Part shown: positions 44,885-52,537 of the stretch, in pieces
Position numbering within the stretch: position 1 is the first letter of the stretch
Layout of the letters: each line of letters begins with the position of its first letter
NCBI RefSeq assembly: GCF_008632955.1
Contig: NZ_CP043959.1
Span: 4,836,001 to 4,900,000, forward strand
Reading direction: 5' to 3'
Length of the DNA: 64,000 nucleotides
From: Streptomyces tendae
GTDB lineage: Bacteria > Actinomycetota > Actinomycetes > Streptomycetales > Streptomycetaceae
Notes under the pieces: generated by a model
Told to the model about the DNA's origin: nothing
Database searches by the model: none
The model's input: only the letters and a program-made list of their open reading frames with translations
Program-made: the position numbers and the translations under genes

Positions 44885-45014
44885 CGGGGAAACCACCTCA
44901 ATCGGGCACTGCGGGGGGCACGGCGGAAGGGACGTCTGGTGAGGGGGCGGGCGGGGCCGTCGTGACGCGCGGGTCGCCTGGGACGGCCCCGGCCGCTATG
45001 ACGCCGGGCATGGC

Positions 45015-45629
45015 TCAGGCCATGTCCCCGGAGGCCTTCTTGCGGCGCAGCGCGAAGGCGCCGGCGCCGAGGGCCGCGAGCGCGGCCAGGCCGCCCGCGG
45101 TGACACCGGGCTGCGAGGCGAGACCGCCGCCGCCGGTGTGCATGCCGCCGCGCGGCTTCTCGTGCTTCCACTCCTTGTCCTGCTTGCCGCTCCAGGACTC
45201 CTCGCTCTCGGAGTCCTCCTTGTCCTTGTAGGTCTCGGGGTCGTACTTCGGGTCCTTGGCGGTGCCCCAGTCGTCGCCGCTCACCGTGGTCAGGGCGCCG
45301 CCACCGGTGTGCACCCCGCCGTGCGGCTTGTCGTGCTTGTTCCCCTCGTCGTGCTTGCTCTCCTTGTCGTACTCCTTGCTGTACGAAGACTTGTCGTGGC
45401 CCTCGTCGCCGCTCACCGTGGTCAGGGCGCCGCCACCGGTGTGCACCCCGCCGTGCGGCTTGTCGTGCTTGTTCCCCTCGTCGTGCTTGCTCTCCTTGTC
45501 GTACTCCTTGCTGTACGAAGACTTGTCGTGGCCCTCGTCGCCGCCGTGGTCGGCGTAGGCCGCGGGGGCGGCGATGGCGAGAGCCGCCGTGGCCGTTGCG
45601 GTGGCGAGCACCATGCGGGCAGAGCGCAT
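45015..45629 (-). CDS. Surface protein with perfect tandem repeat and sorting-type tail
   Basis: 204 aa, ATG with GGAAGGA 7 nt upstream. Signal peptide (1-26, ending AAYA), then two identical 44-residue units (30-73 and 74-117) rich in Lys, Asp, Glu, His and Ser, each ending VHTGGGALTTVSG. A degenerate third unit ends MHTGGGGLASQPG. The C-terminus is a hydrophobic helix (176-194) and RRKK tail, the layout of a sortase sorting signal, although there is no classical LPXTG. It is adjacent to a class F sortase. I infer a cell-wall-anchored, highly charged repeat protein; function is unknown. Confidence 0.75.
   Translation of the reverse strand: MRSARMVLATATATAALAIAAPAAYADHGGDEGHDKSSYSKEYDKESKHDEGNKHDKPHGGVHTGGGALTTVSGDEGHDKSSYSKEYDKESKHDEGNKHDKPHGGVHTGGGALTTVSGDDWGTAKDPKYDPETYKDKEDSESEESWSGKQDKEWKHEKPRGGMHTGGGGLASQPGVTAGGLAALAALGAGAFALRRKKASGDMA
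45271..45534. repeat. Perfect 132-bp tandem duplication inside the surface protein gene
   Basis: Copies at 45271-45402 and 45403-45534 appear identical base for base, in frame (44 codons). Such identity implies recent duplication or ongoing copy-number change. Confidence 0.85.
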
Positions 45630-45809
45630 CTGAGAGTCCTTCCGCTGGAGGCCGGGCAGCTGACTCCGCGTCAGCACGGATCTCCCGATCTCCGGCGTGA
45701 TCCACGCTCAGTCATGTCGTGCGGTCCCACCATCCGGGACGATCACACGGGTTACCCCCGCCACCCCTCCGGCGGTGCGCGCCCCCCTTCTGCCGGTCGC
45801 GAGGGCTTC

Positions 45810-45838
45810 TTGCCCCGGGCGACGGCGCCCCCTAGCCT
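45810..45838 (+). promoter_or_regulatory. Promoter of the MFS transporter gene
   Basis: TTGCCC at 45810-45815, 17-bp spacer, TAGCCT at 45833-45838, then 6 nt to the GTG start at 45845: a leaderless transcript. Confidence 0.6.
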
Positions 45839-45844
45839 GCTTTT

Positions 45845-47044
45845 GTGCCGCTGATAAACAAAACCCGTTCGCACAGTGCCGTGCCGGGTACCGACCTCGT
45901 CCGACTCCGACTCGCCCTGACCGCCTTCTTCGCCCTGGACGGCTTCGTCTTCGCCGGCTGGGTGGTGCGCATCCCCGCCATCAAGGAGCAGACCGGGGCG
46001 TCCGCGAGCGCTCTGGGCCTCGCCCTGCTGGGGGTGTCCGCCGGGGCCGTGATCACCATGACGCTGACCGGCCGGCTGTGCCGCCGGTACGGCAGTCATC
46101 TGGTCACCGTGGTCTGCGCGGTGCTGCTCAGCGTCAGCGTCGCCCTGCCGCCGCTCACCCACTCCGCGCCCGCGCTCGGCGCCGTCCTGCTGGTGTTCGG
46201 CGCGGCCTACGGCGGCATCAACGTCGCCTTCAACAGCGCGGCCGTCGATCTGGTGGCCGTCCTGCGGCGCCCCATCATGCCCAGCTTCCACGCCGCGTTC
46301 AGCCTGGGCGGCATGGTCGGCGCGGGGCTGGGCGCCCTGGTCGCCGGCTCCCTCTCCCCCACCCCGCACCTCACGGGGCTCGCCGTGATCGCCCTGCTGG
46401 TGACGGCGGTGGCGGGGCGGGCGCTGATGCGGTGCGAACCGCTGACCCCGGCCGACGGGGGACGGCCCGCGGAGGGCGCCGCGCCCCGGCGGGACCGCCG
46501 CACCCGGGCCCTGGTCGTCGTCTTCGGCCTCATCGCGCTCTGCACCGCCTACGGGGAGGGGGCGCTGGCCGACTGGGGAGCGCTCCATCTCGAACAGGAC
46601 CTCGACGCCTCGCCGGGCGCGGCGGCCGTCGGCTATCTGTGCTTCGCGCTCGCCATGACCGTCGGGCGGCTGAGCGGCACCACGCTGCTGGAACGGCTGG
46701 GCCGGACCCGCACCATCCTCGCGGGTGGCTCCACGGCGGCGGCCGGCATGCTGCTCGGCGCGCTGGCGCCGTCCCTGTGGGCGGCCCTGCTGGGCTACGC
46801 GGTCACCGGTCTCGGTCTGGCCAACCTCTTCCCCGTGGCGGTCGAGCGGGCCGGCGCGCTGGCCGGCCCCAGCGGGGTGGCGACCGCCTCCACACTGGGC
46901 TACAGCGGGATGCTGCTCGGCCCGCCCGCCATCGGTTTCATGGCGGACTGGTTCAGCCTCCCGGCGGCCCTCACCAGCGTGGCGGCGCTGGCGGCGGTGG
47001 CCACCACCATCGGCTTCGTCACGCGCCGCGTGAACACGGACTGA
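45845..47044 (+). CDS. MFS transporter, YbjJ-like
   Basis: 399 aa with about 12 hydrophobic segments. The N-terminal ALDGFVFAGWVVRIPAIKEQ and the INVAFNSAAVDLV segment of helix 4 are typical of the YbjJ/Blr-type major facilitators, which are mostly of unknown substrate. Leaderless start. The first codons (ATA AAC AAA) are unusually AT-rich for this genome, which would favour leaderless initiation. Confidence 0.8.
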   Translation: MPLINKTRSHSAVPGTDLVRLRLALTAFFALDGFVFAGWVVRIPAIKEQTGASASALGLALLGVSAGAVITMTLTGRLCRRYGSHLVTVVCAVLLSVSVALPPLTHSAPALGAVLLVFGAAYGGINVAFNSAAVDLVAVLRRPIMPSFHAAFSLGGMVGAGLGALVAGSLSPTPHLTGLAVIALLVTAVAGRALMRCEPLTPADGGRPAEGAAPRRDRRTRALVVVFGLIALCTAYGEGALADWGALHLEQDLDASPGAAAVGYLCFALAMTVGRLSGTTLLERLGRTRTILAGGSTAAAGMLLGALAPSLWAALLGYAVTGLGLANLFPVAVERAGALAGPSGVATASTLGYSGMLLGPPAIGFMADWFSLPAALTSVAALAAVATTIGFVTRRVNTD

Positions 47045-47183
47045 GAACAGGGGCCGTCCCGGCGGCGGGTCCGTCGGCGGGCCGGGGTGGATCGACGGCC
47101 GGTGTCGGGGTACCCGGTCGTCGGCGTCCGCCCGTCCGACCGGCGGCGCCGGCAGCGACCACCGCGTGGACCCGGGAGAGAAC

Positions 47184-48062
47184 GTGAGCGAGCAGCAGAA
47201 CCCCGTCGACCAGCACCCCACCCCCGACTTCCCGTCCCAGGACCAGCCGCACCCGGGCTGGACCGGCCCCATGGACCCGCCGCCGGACCACGGTGAGGAC
47301 TCCTACCGGGGCAGCGGGCGGCTGGCCGGCCGTACGGCCGTGATCACGGGCGGGGACTCCGGCATCGGCCGCGCGGTGGCCCTGGCGTTCGCCCGCGAGG
47401 GCGCCGACGTGCTCTTCACGTACCTGGACAGCGAGAAGGACGAGGCGGACGAGACCGCGCGCTGGGTCGAGGAGGCCGGCCGACGTGCCGTGGCCGTCTC
47501 CTGCGACATCCGGGAGGAGGAGAACTGCCGGGCGCTGATCGACCGCGCGGTCTCCGAGTTCGGCGGCATCGACATCCTGGTGAACAACGCCGCGTACCAG
47601 ATGTCGCAGCCGGACGGCATCGAGGCGATCACCACCGAGCAGTTCGACCGGGTGGTGCGGACCAACCTCTACGGCATGTTCTGGCTGTGCAAGATGGCCG
47701 TGCCGCACATGCGGGAGGGCGGCAGCATCATCAACTCGGCGTCCGTGCAGGCCTACAAGCCGAGCCCGCACCTGCTGGACTACGCGACCACCAAGGGCGC
47801 CATCGTCACGTTCACCCAGGGGCTGGCGCAGATGCTGATCGAGCGGGGCATCCGGGTCAACGCCGTGGCGCCGGGGCCGGTGTGGACGCCGCTGATCCCG
47901 GCGACGCTGCCGGACACCGCCGAGTTCGGCAAGCAGGCCCCGATCGGGCGTCCGGCCCAGCCCGCCGAGATGGCCCCGGCGTACGTCTTCCTCGCCTCGC
48001 AGGAGGCGTCGTACATCACCGCCGAGATCGTGAACGCGACGGGCGGGACGCCGCTGCCGTAG
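47184..48062 (+). CDS. SDR oxidoreductase, YghA-type
   Basis: 292 aa; the GTG at 47184 follows a GGGAGAG site and gives the usual family N-terminus (an earlier GTG at 47166 is possible). A proline-rich 40-residue leader precedes the SDR fold: ITGGDSGIGRAVA cofactor motif, NNAA, catalytic Ser, Tyr and Lys (SASVQ, LDYATTKG). The family (YghA, general stress protein 39) comprises NAD(P)-dependent dehydrogenases induced by stress. Substrate unknown. Confidence 0.85.
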   Translation: MSEQQNPVDQHPTPDFPSQDQPHPGWTGPMDPPPDHGEDSYRGSGRLAGRTAVITGGDSGIGRAVALAFAREGADVLFTYLDSEKDEADETARWVEEAGRRAVAVSCDIREEENCRALIDRAVSEFGGIDILVNNAAYQMSQPDGIEAITTEQFDRVVRTNLYGMFWLCKMAVPHMREGGSIINSASVQAYKPSPHLLDYATTKGAIVTFTQGLAQMLIERGIRVNAVAPGPVWTPLIPATLPDTAEFGKQAPIGRPAQPAEMAPAYVFLASQEASYITAEIVNATGGTPLP

Positions 48063-48116
48063 GGAACGGCGGAAAAGGATCACCGCGCGGGCCGTCCGTG
48101 CGGCAGACTCCCGGCC

Positions 48117-48851
48117 ATGGAGACTGCCTGGTACCTGGACATACTGGAGGACGAGGGCCGGTCGCTGGCCGACGCCGCGGAGCAGGCCGGACCGGACGCG
48201 CCCGTTCCGGCCTGCCCGGAATGGCGCGTCCGGGACCTGCTGCGGCACACCGGTGTGGTGCACCGGTGGGCGGCGGCCTTCGTCGCGGACGCGTGCACCA
48301 CACCCCGCCCGATGGGTGAGGAACCGGACCTGGACGGCCCGGAACTGATCGCCTGGTACCGCGCCGGGCACCGCCGCCTCCTCGACACGCTCACCGGGGC
48401 GCCGGCCGACGTCGAGTGCTACACGTTCCTGCCCGGGGCGGTCTCCTCGCTGAACTTCTGGGCACGCCGTCAGGCGCACGAGACTGCCGTCCACCGGTAC
48501 GACGCCGAGGCCGCGCGCGGTGGCCGGCCGGCCCGCTTCGGCACCGAGTTCGCGGTGGACGGCGTCGACGAGTTGCTGCGCGGCTTCCACGCGCGCCGCA
48601 GGAGCCGGGTCCGCACCCCCGAGCCCCGTGTCCTGCGGGTACGGGCGACGGACGCCGACGCGGTGTGGACCGTGCGGCTGTCACCGGAACCGCCGGTGAC
48701 CACGCGGGACGCGGCCGGGGAGGCGGAGTGCGAGGTGTCCGGTCCGGCCGCCGAACTGTACCTCTCGCTGTGGAACCGGGTGCCGCTGCCGAAGGTGTCG
48801 GGCGACCCGGCGCCGGCCGCGCTGTGGCGGGAGACGTCCGCGGTCGTCTGA
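48117..48851 (+). CDS. Maleylpyruvate isomerase family mycothiol-dependent enzyme
   Basis: 244 aa. An N-terminal DinB/MDMPI four-helix metal-binding domain: WRVRDLLRHTGVVHRW and FWARRQAHETAVHRYDAE hold the metal histidines and Glu. A C-terminal MDMPI_C domain follows. Members use mycothiol, the actinobacterial thiol, as a cofactor in isomerisation or conjugation. Substrate unknown. The ATG is 7 nt after CAGACT, a possible leaderless -10. Confidence 0.82.
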   Translation: METAWYLDILEDEGRSLADAAEQAGPDAPVPACPEWRVRDLLRHTGVVHRWAAAFVADACTTPRPMGEEPDLDGPELIAWYRAGHRRLLDTLTGAPADVECYTFLPGAVSSLNFWARRQAHETAVHRYDAEAARGGRPARFGTEFAVDGVDELLRGFHARRRSRVRTPEPRVLRVRATDADAVWTVRLSPEPPVTTRDAAGEAECEVSGPAAELYLSLWNRVPLPKVSGDPAPAALWRETSAVV

Positions 48852-48894
48852 ACGCCCGCTTGTCCGCCGGCCGTGCGGCTGTTTCACTTCCGGC

Positions 48895-49198
48895 ATGCGT
48901 GACGACGGGGGCTCCGAGGCGGACGGGGGCGGGCGCCGTGGTCAGGCGGAACGGGACGCGGTGACCGTGGAGATCGGGTACGCGCTGTGCAGCGCGGCGT
49001 TCGCGGCGGCGGTCGTGTTCGGCGCGGTGGCCGGTCCGGCCCTGCTGTTCACGCTGCCGGGAAGGGCCGGGACGCTGCTGGTGCGCGGGCGCCGTGCTCG
49101 CCGGGGCGCTGTTCGCGGTGCGGACCGTGTACGTCCTGATCCGGTTCCGGCGGGCGGCTCAGCCCAGCCAGCCCGGCCGTACAAGACCCGACTCGTAG
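48895..49198 (+). pseudogene. DUF6332 gene with a frameshift
   Basis: A small membrane protein starting MRDDGGSEADGGGR and continuing AERDAVTVEIGYALCSAAFAAA. The frame changes near 49084: one extra base relative to the expected reading (GTG GCG GGC GCC) moves the second helix (AGAVLAGALFAVRTVYVL) into the next frame, which then ends correctly in QPSQPGRTRPDS. I recall this terminal motif from the Streptomyces family DUF6332. Either a real frameshift mutation or a sequencing error. The 3' end overlaps the convergent response-regulator gene by 40 bp, as is usual for this pair. Confidence 0.65.
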
Positions 49199-49824
49199 GC
49201 GAGGACGACCAGTTGGGCGCGGTCGCGGGCGCCCAGCTTCACCATGGTGCGGCTGACGTGGGTCTTGGCGGTGAGCGGGCTGACCACCAGGCGCCGGGCG
49301 ATCTCCTCGTTGGTCAGGCCGAGGCCGACCAGCGCCATGACCTCCCGTTCCCGTTCGGTGAGCTCGGACAGGGCGCCGACGGCGGCCGGTTCCTTGGAGC
49401 GGGCCGCGAACTCGGCGATCAGCCGGCGCGTCACCCCGGGTGAGAGGAGGGCGTCCCCGTCGACCACGGCCCGTACCGCCCGCAGCAATTCGTCCGGCTC
49501 GGTGTCCTTCACCAGGAAGCCGGAGGCGCCCGAGCGGATCGCCTCGAAGACGTACTCGTCCAGCTCGAAGGTGGTGAGCATGACCACCTTCACCTCGCCC
49601 AGGTCCGCGTCCTCGGTGATCCGGCGGGTCGCGGCCAGCCCGTCCAGCAGGGGCATCCGGATGTCCATCAGGACCACGTCGGGCCGCAGTTCGCGGATCA
49701 GGCGCACGGCCTCCCCGCCGTCGGCGGCCTCCCCGGCCACCTCGATGTCCGGCTGCGCGTCCAGCAGGGCACGGAACCCCGCCCGGACCAGCGACTGGTC
49801 GTCGGCGAGCAGTACGCGGATCAC
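49159..49824 (-). CDS. NarL/LuxR-family response regulator
   Basis: 221 aa. Receiver domain with Asp8-Asp9, phospho-acceptor Asp54 and the lysine in FLVKD, then a LuxR helix-turn-helix (LTEREREVMALVGLGLTNEEIARRL). The GTG start overlaps the kinase stop codon (GTGA), so translation is coupled. It acts with the upstream kinase; the regulon is unknown. Confidence 0.9.
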   Translation of the reverse strand: MIRVLLADDQSLVRAGFRALLDAQPDIEVAGEAADGGEAVRLIRELRPDVVLMDIRMPLLDGLAATRRITEDADLGEVKVVMLTTFELDEYVFEAIRSGASGFLVKDTEPDELLRAVRAVVDGDALLSPGVTRRLIAEFAARSKEPAAVGALSELTEREREVMALVGLGLTNEEIARRLVVSPLTAKTHVSRTMVKLGARDRAQLVVLAYESGLVRPGWLG

Positions 49825-51092
49825 CGGTCCTCCTCGGCCTCGGTCGGCAGCAGGGCGAGCACCCGGAACCCGCCGTCCGGGCGTGGGCCCGCCTCGATGG
49901 TGCCACCCAGCGCCGCGGCCCTCTCCCGCATCCCGGCCAGTCCGTTCCCGCCGCCGCCGGCGTCGGCGCCGGTGGCGGGCCCGTCGTCGTCGACCAGCAG
50001 CCGCAGCCGCCCCTCGCCGTGCCGGATGCGTACGCGCGCCTCGCGGGACCCCGAGTGCCGTACGACGTTGGTGAGGGCCTCCTGGACGATGCGGAAGGCG
50101 GCCAGGTCCGTGCCGGGGGACAGCGCCGGCGGCTCACCCTCGACGGTGACGGTGAGACCGGCGCTCGCCGCCTGGCCGACCAGCTCGGGCAGCCGGTCCA
50201 GGCCGGGCGCCGGGGTGCGCGGCGCGGCGCCCGGGGCACGCAGGGTGTCGAGCACCTGACGCACCTCCCCGAGGGCTTCCTTGCTCTTGGATCTGATGGT
50301 GGTGAGCGCGCTGCGCGCCTGCTCGGGGTCGGTGTCCAGCAGCGCGAGTCCGACCCCGGCCTGCACGTTGATGACGGAGATGCTGTGGGCGAGGACGTCG
50401 TGCAGTTCCCGGGCGATCCGCAGCCGTTCCTCGTCGGCTCGCCGCCGTTCCGCGCGGGCCCGCTCGGCCCGTTCGCGTGCCCACTGTTCGCGGCGGGTGC
50501 GGGCCAGTTCGGACACCGCGAGGAGCGCGACGACCCAGGTGGCGACGACGATCTCCTCGCTCCAGGAGCCCGCGCCGTCTCCGGCCGGCGGCAGCCCGCG
50601 GTAGAGCACGTGGGCGATGAGCAGGTGCCCCGCCCAGAGGGTTGCCATGGCCGCCCAGGCCGCGTACCGCCGCCCCGAGACGACGGCGGTGAAGCAGGCC
50701 ACCGCGACGGTGAGGAACACCGGTCCGTACGGGTAGCCGGCGCCGATGTACACCAGGACGGCGGCCACCGTGCCGAACAGCACGGGGACGGGGTGGCGCC
50801 ACCGCCACACCAGGATCGCGCCCGACAGGAACAGCAGCACCCGCCCGAGCGGGTCCAGGGCGACCCGCTCGCCCGCCTGGGCGTGGTCGGCGAAACCGGA
50901 GCCGACCAGCACGAAGGCGGTGAACAGCACGGTCGAGGGCCACGGCCACCGGGCCCGCCCCGCCGACGCGAGGTCCTGGTCCCGCTCGTCGGCGCGGCGG
51001 CTCCATCCGGGCGGGCCGTGCCGCCACCACCGGGGCGGCACGGGGCGCCACCGCTCCGGCGGCCCGGTGCCGGGCGCACGCTGCTCGTCCAT
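49821..51092 (-). CDS. NarL-type sensor histidine kinase
   Basis: 423 aa. Five or so N-terminal membrane helices (about 50-195), a coiled stretch rich in Arg and Glu, then a HisKA_3 dimerisation domain with phospho-acceptor His231 (ARELHDVLAHS) and an ATPase domain (EALTNVVRHS, GNGLAGMRER). Start chosen because TAGCGT (51100-51105, minus strand) lies 7 nt upstream of this ATG, giving a leaderless mRNA. It forms a two-component system with the following gene. Confidence 0.9.
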   Translation of the reverse strand: MDEQRAPGTGPPERWRPVPPRWWRHGPPGWSRRADERDQDLASAGRARWPWPSTVLFTAFVLVGSGFADHAQAGERVALDPLGRVLLFLSGAILVWRWRHPVPVLFGTVAAVLVYIGAGYPYGPVFLTVAVACFTAVVSGRRYAAWAAMATLWAGHLLIAHVLYRGLPPAGDGAGSWSEEIVVATWVVALLAVSELARTRREQWARERAERARAERRRADEERLRIARELHDVLAHSISVINVQAGVGLALLDTDPEQARSALTTIRSKSKEALGEVRQVLDTLRAPGAAPRTPAPGLDRLPELVGQAASAGLTVTVEGEPPALSPGTDLAAFRIVQEALTNVVRHSGSREARVRIRHGEGRLRLLVDDDGPATGADAGGGGNGLAGMRERAAALGGTIEAGPRPDGGFRVLALLPTEAEEDR

Positions 51093-51099
51093 GTCCGCC

Positions 51100-51105
51100 A
51101 CGCTA
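51100..51105 (-). promoter_or_regulatory. -10 box of leaderless kinase promoter
   Basis: TAGCGT on the minus strand, 7 nt before the kinase ATG. Confidence 0.5.
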
Positions 51106-51107
51106 GA

Positions 51108-51125
51108 CGCCGGGCGCCCCCGGCG
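51108..51125. terminator. Hairpin downstream of the TetR gene
   Basis: CGCCGGG, loop CGCC, CCCGGCG: a 7-bp stem between the TetR stop and the kinase promoter. Confidence 0.4.
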
Positions 51126-51194
51126 GCGTCGGCCGGACGGCGTGATCACATGTACTCCCGCGGAAGTACGTCCGGCCGGGGCGCGCGGGACCGC

Positions 51195-51926
51195 CTATCG
51201 GGCGTCCTGCGAGCCCGGTCCGGACTCCGTCCCCGCGGGCCGCAGTCCGACGGTGCGGGCGAGGATGCCGACGGTGTGGCGGAAGAACAGGTCCCGCTCC
51301 TCCACGACGCGGGTGAACTGGCCGAACACCTCGAAGCCGATCTGGCCGAGCAGTTGGGCCCAGACAGCCACGCAAGCGGGCGCCACCGCGGGCGGCAGGT
51401 CGGGGACGGCGTCCGCCGCCATGCGCGCGGCCTCCGCCTCCAGTGCCCCGGGGAGCGGGGGGAGGTCCAGCTCCCCGGCCCGGTGGGCGTCGCGGACGAC
51501 GTCGATGAGAGCGTAGGCGACGCGGGCGGCGGCCGGGACGGTGGTGGCGGGCGCGGCGTAGCCGGGCACCGGTGAGCCGTAGATCAGCGCGTACTCGTGC
51601 GGATGCGCGAGCGCCCAGGCGCGGATGGCCTCGCACACCGTGGTCCAGCGCTCGCCGGGCGCGGAACCGGCGGAGGCGTCGCGCGCCGCTTCGGCGGCCT
51701 CGCCCAGGGAGTCGTAGGCGTCGATGATGAGAGCGGTCAGCAGGTCGTCACGGCTGGGGAAGTAGCGGTAGATCGCCGAGGAAGCCATGCCGAGCGTTCT
51801 GGCCACGGCCCGCAGGGACAGTTCGGCGGCGCCCTCCTCGGCGAGCCGTCGTCGCGCCTCCTCCTTGATGGCGGCAGTGATCTCGATCCTGGCCCGCGCG
51901 CGGGCGCCGTGTGCGGTGCTGGTCAT
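51195..51926 (-). CDS. TetR-family transcriptional regulator
   Basis: 243 aa from ATG 51926. N-terminal TetR helix-turn-helix (LSLRAVARTLGMASSAIYRYFPSRDDLL) and a C-terminal ligand domain of the TetR_C_13 type. It is divergent from an F420-dependent reductase gene and the region between holds at least three matching palindromes, so it probably represses both genes until a ligand binds. The ligand is unknown. Confidence 0.9.
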   Translation of the reverse strand: MTSTAHGARARARIEITAAIKEEARRRLAEEGAAELSLRAVARTLGMASSAIYRYFPSRDDLLTALIIDAYDSLGEAAEAARDASAGSAPGERWTTVCEAIRAWALAHPHEYALIYGSPVPGYAAPATTVPAAARVAYALIDVVRDAHRAGELDLPPLPGALEAEAARMAADAVPDLPPAVAPACVAVWAQLLGQIGFEVFGQFTRVVEERDLFFRHTVGILARTVGLRPAGTESGPGSQDAR

Positions 51927-51967
51927 GGGGACAGTGTTCCACGAAGACGGAGCAGTGCACACAGACG

Positions 51968-51980
51968 AGAGCACTGCTCT
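51968..51980. promoter_or_regulatory. TetR operator 1
   Basis: AGAGCACTGCTCT, a perfect 6-1-6 palindrome. A half copy (GAGCAGTGCAC) lies at about 51950-51960. Confidence 0.6.
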
Positions 51981-52020
51981 TGCTTTGCCGCACGGAACCG
52001 TGCAGACTGAAGCGAAGCGA

Positions 52021-52031
52021 GAGCAGTGCTC
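52021..52031. promoter_or_regulatory. TetR operator 2
   Basis: GAGCAGTGCTC, a perfect 5-1-5 palindrome of the same type as operator 1. Confidence 0.6.
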
Positions 52032-52038
52032 ACAAAAA

Positions 52039-52051
52039 AGAGCGGCGCTCT
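52039..52051. promoter_or_regulatory. TetR operator 3
   Basis: AGAGCGGCGCTCT, a 6-1-6 palindrome that shares outer arms with operator 1; 31 bp before the reductase start. Confidence 0.5.
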
Positions 52052-52081
52052 CATCGCCGCGTCCGCCCTTGAGGAGTCACG

Positions 52082-52537
52082 ATGTCGTCGTCCACGCCGT
52101 ATTACCGCGCCGGTAGCCCCCTCACCATCCGGTTCAATCGTGTCGTCGGCTGGCTGGCCCGCCACGGCTTCAGCCTCGCCGGCACCGCGGAGCTGTCCGT
52201 CCCCGGCCGCAGGAGCGGGCGCATGCAGCGCATCCCGGTCAACCCGCACACCTACGAGGGACAGCAGTACCTGGTCTCGGCGCGCGGACACTCGCAGTGG
52301 GTGCGCAACATGCGGGCCGCCGGCGGCGGGGAACTGCGCGTGGGCCGCAAGCTGCGCACCTTCACGGCCGTCGAGATTCCCGACGAGGAGAAGCTCGCGG
52401 TGCTGCGCACCTACCTGGAGAAGTGGGGCTGGGAGGTCAACCAGTACTTCCAGGGGGTCACCGCCAAGTCCTCCGACGAGGAGATCATCGCGGCTGCCCC
52501 CGACCACCCGGTCTTCCGGATCACTGTCCGGAACTGA
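52082..52537 (+). CDS. F420-dependent nitroreductase-family (Ddn-type) protein
   Basis: 151 aa, deazaflavin-dependent nitroreductase split-barrel: LSVPGRRSGRMQRIPVNPHTYEG and VSARGHSQWVRNMRAAG are the Ddn signature, ending in PVFRITVRN. Members reduce quinones or nitro compounds with F420H2. It is divergent from a TetR regulator and likely under its control. The 3' end overlaps the convergent flavoprotein gene by 17 bp. Confidence 0.87.
   Translation: MSSSTPYYRAGSPLTIRFNRVVGWLARHGFSLAGTAELSVPGRRSGRMQRIPVNPHTYEGQQYLVSARGHSQWVRNMRAAGGGELRVGRKLRTFTAVEIPDEEKLAVLRTYLEKWGWEVNQYFQGVTAKSSDEEIIAAAPDHPVFRITVRN

Noticed and set aside
45271..45534. CRISPR-like array
   Set aside because: The repeat is in-frame, adjacent without spacers, and inside a protein gene.
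49199..49443. Plus-strand extension of the DUF6332 frame across the response-regulator gene
   Set aside because: Produced by the frameshift; the true C-terminus lies in the next frame and ends at 49198.
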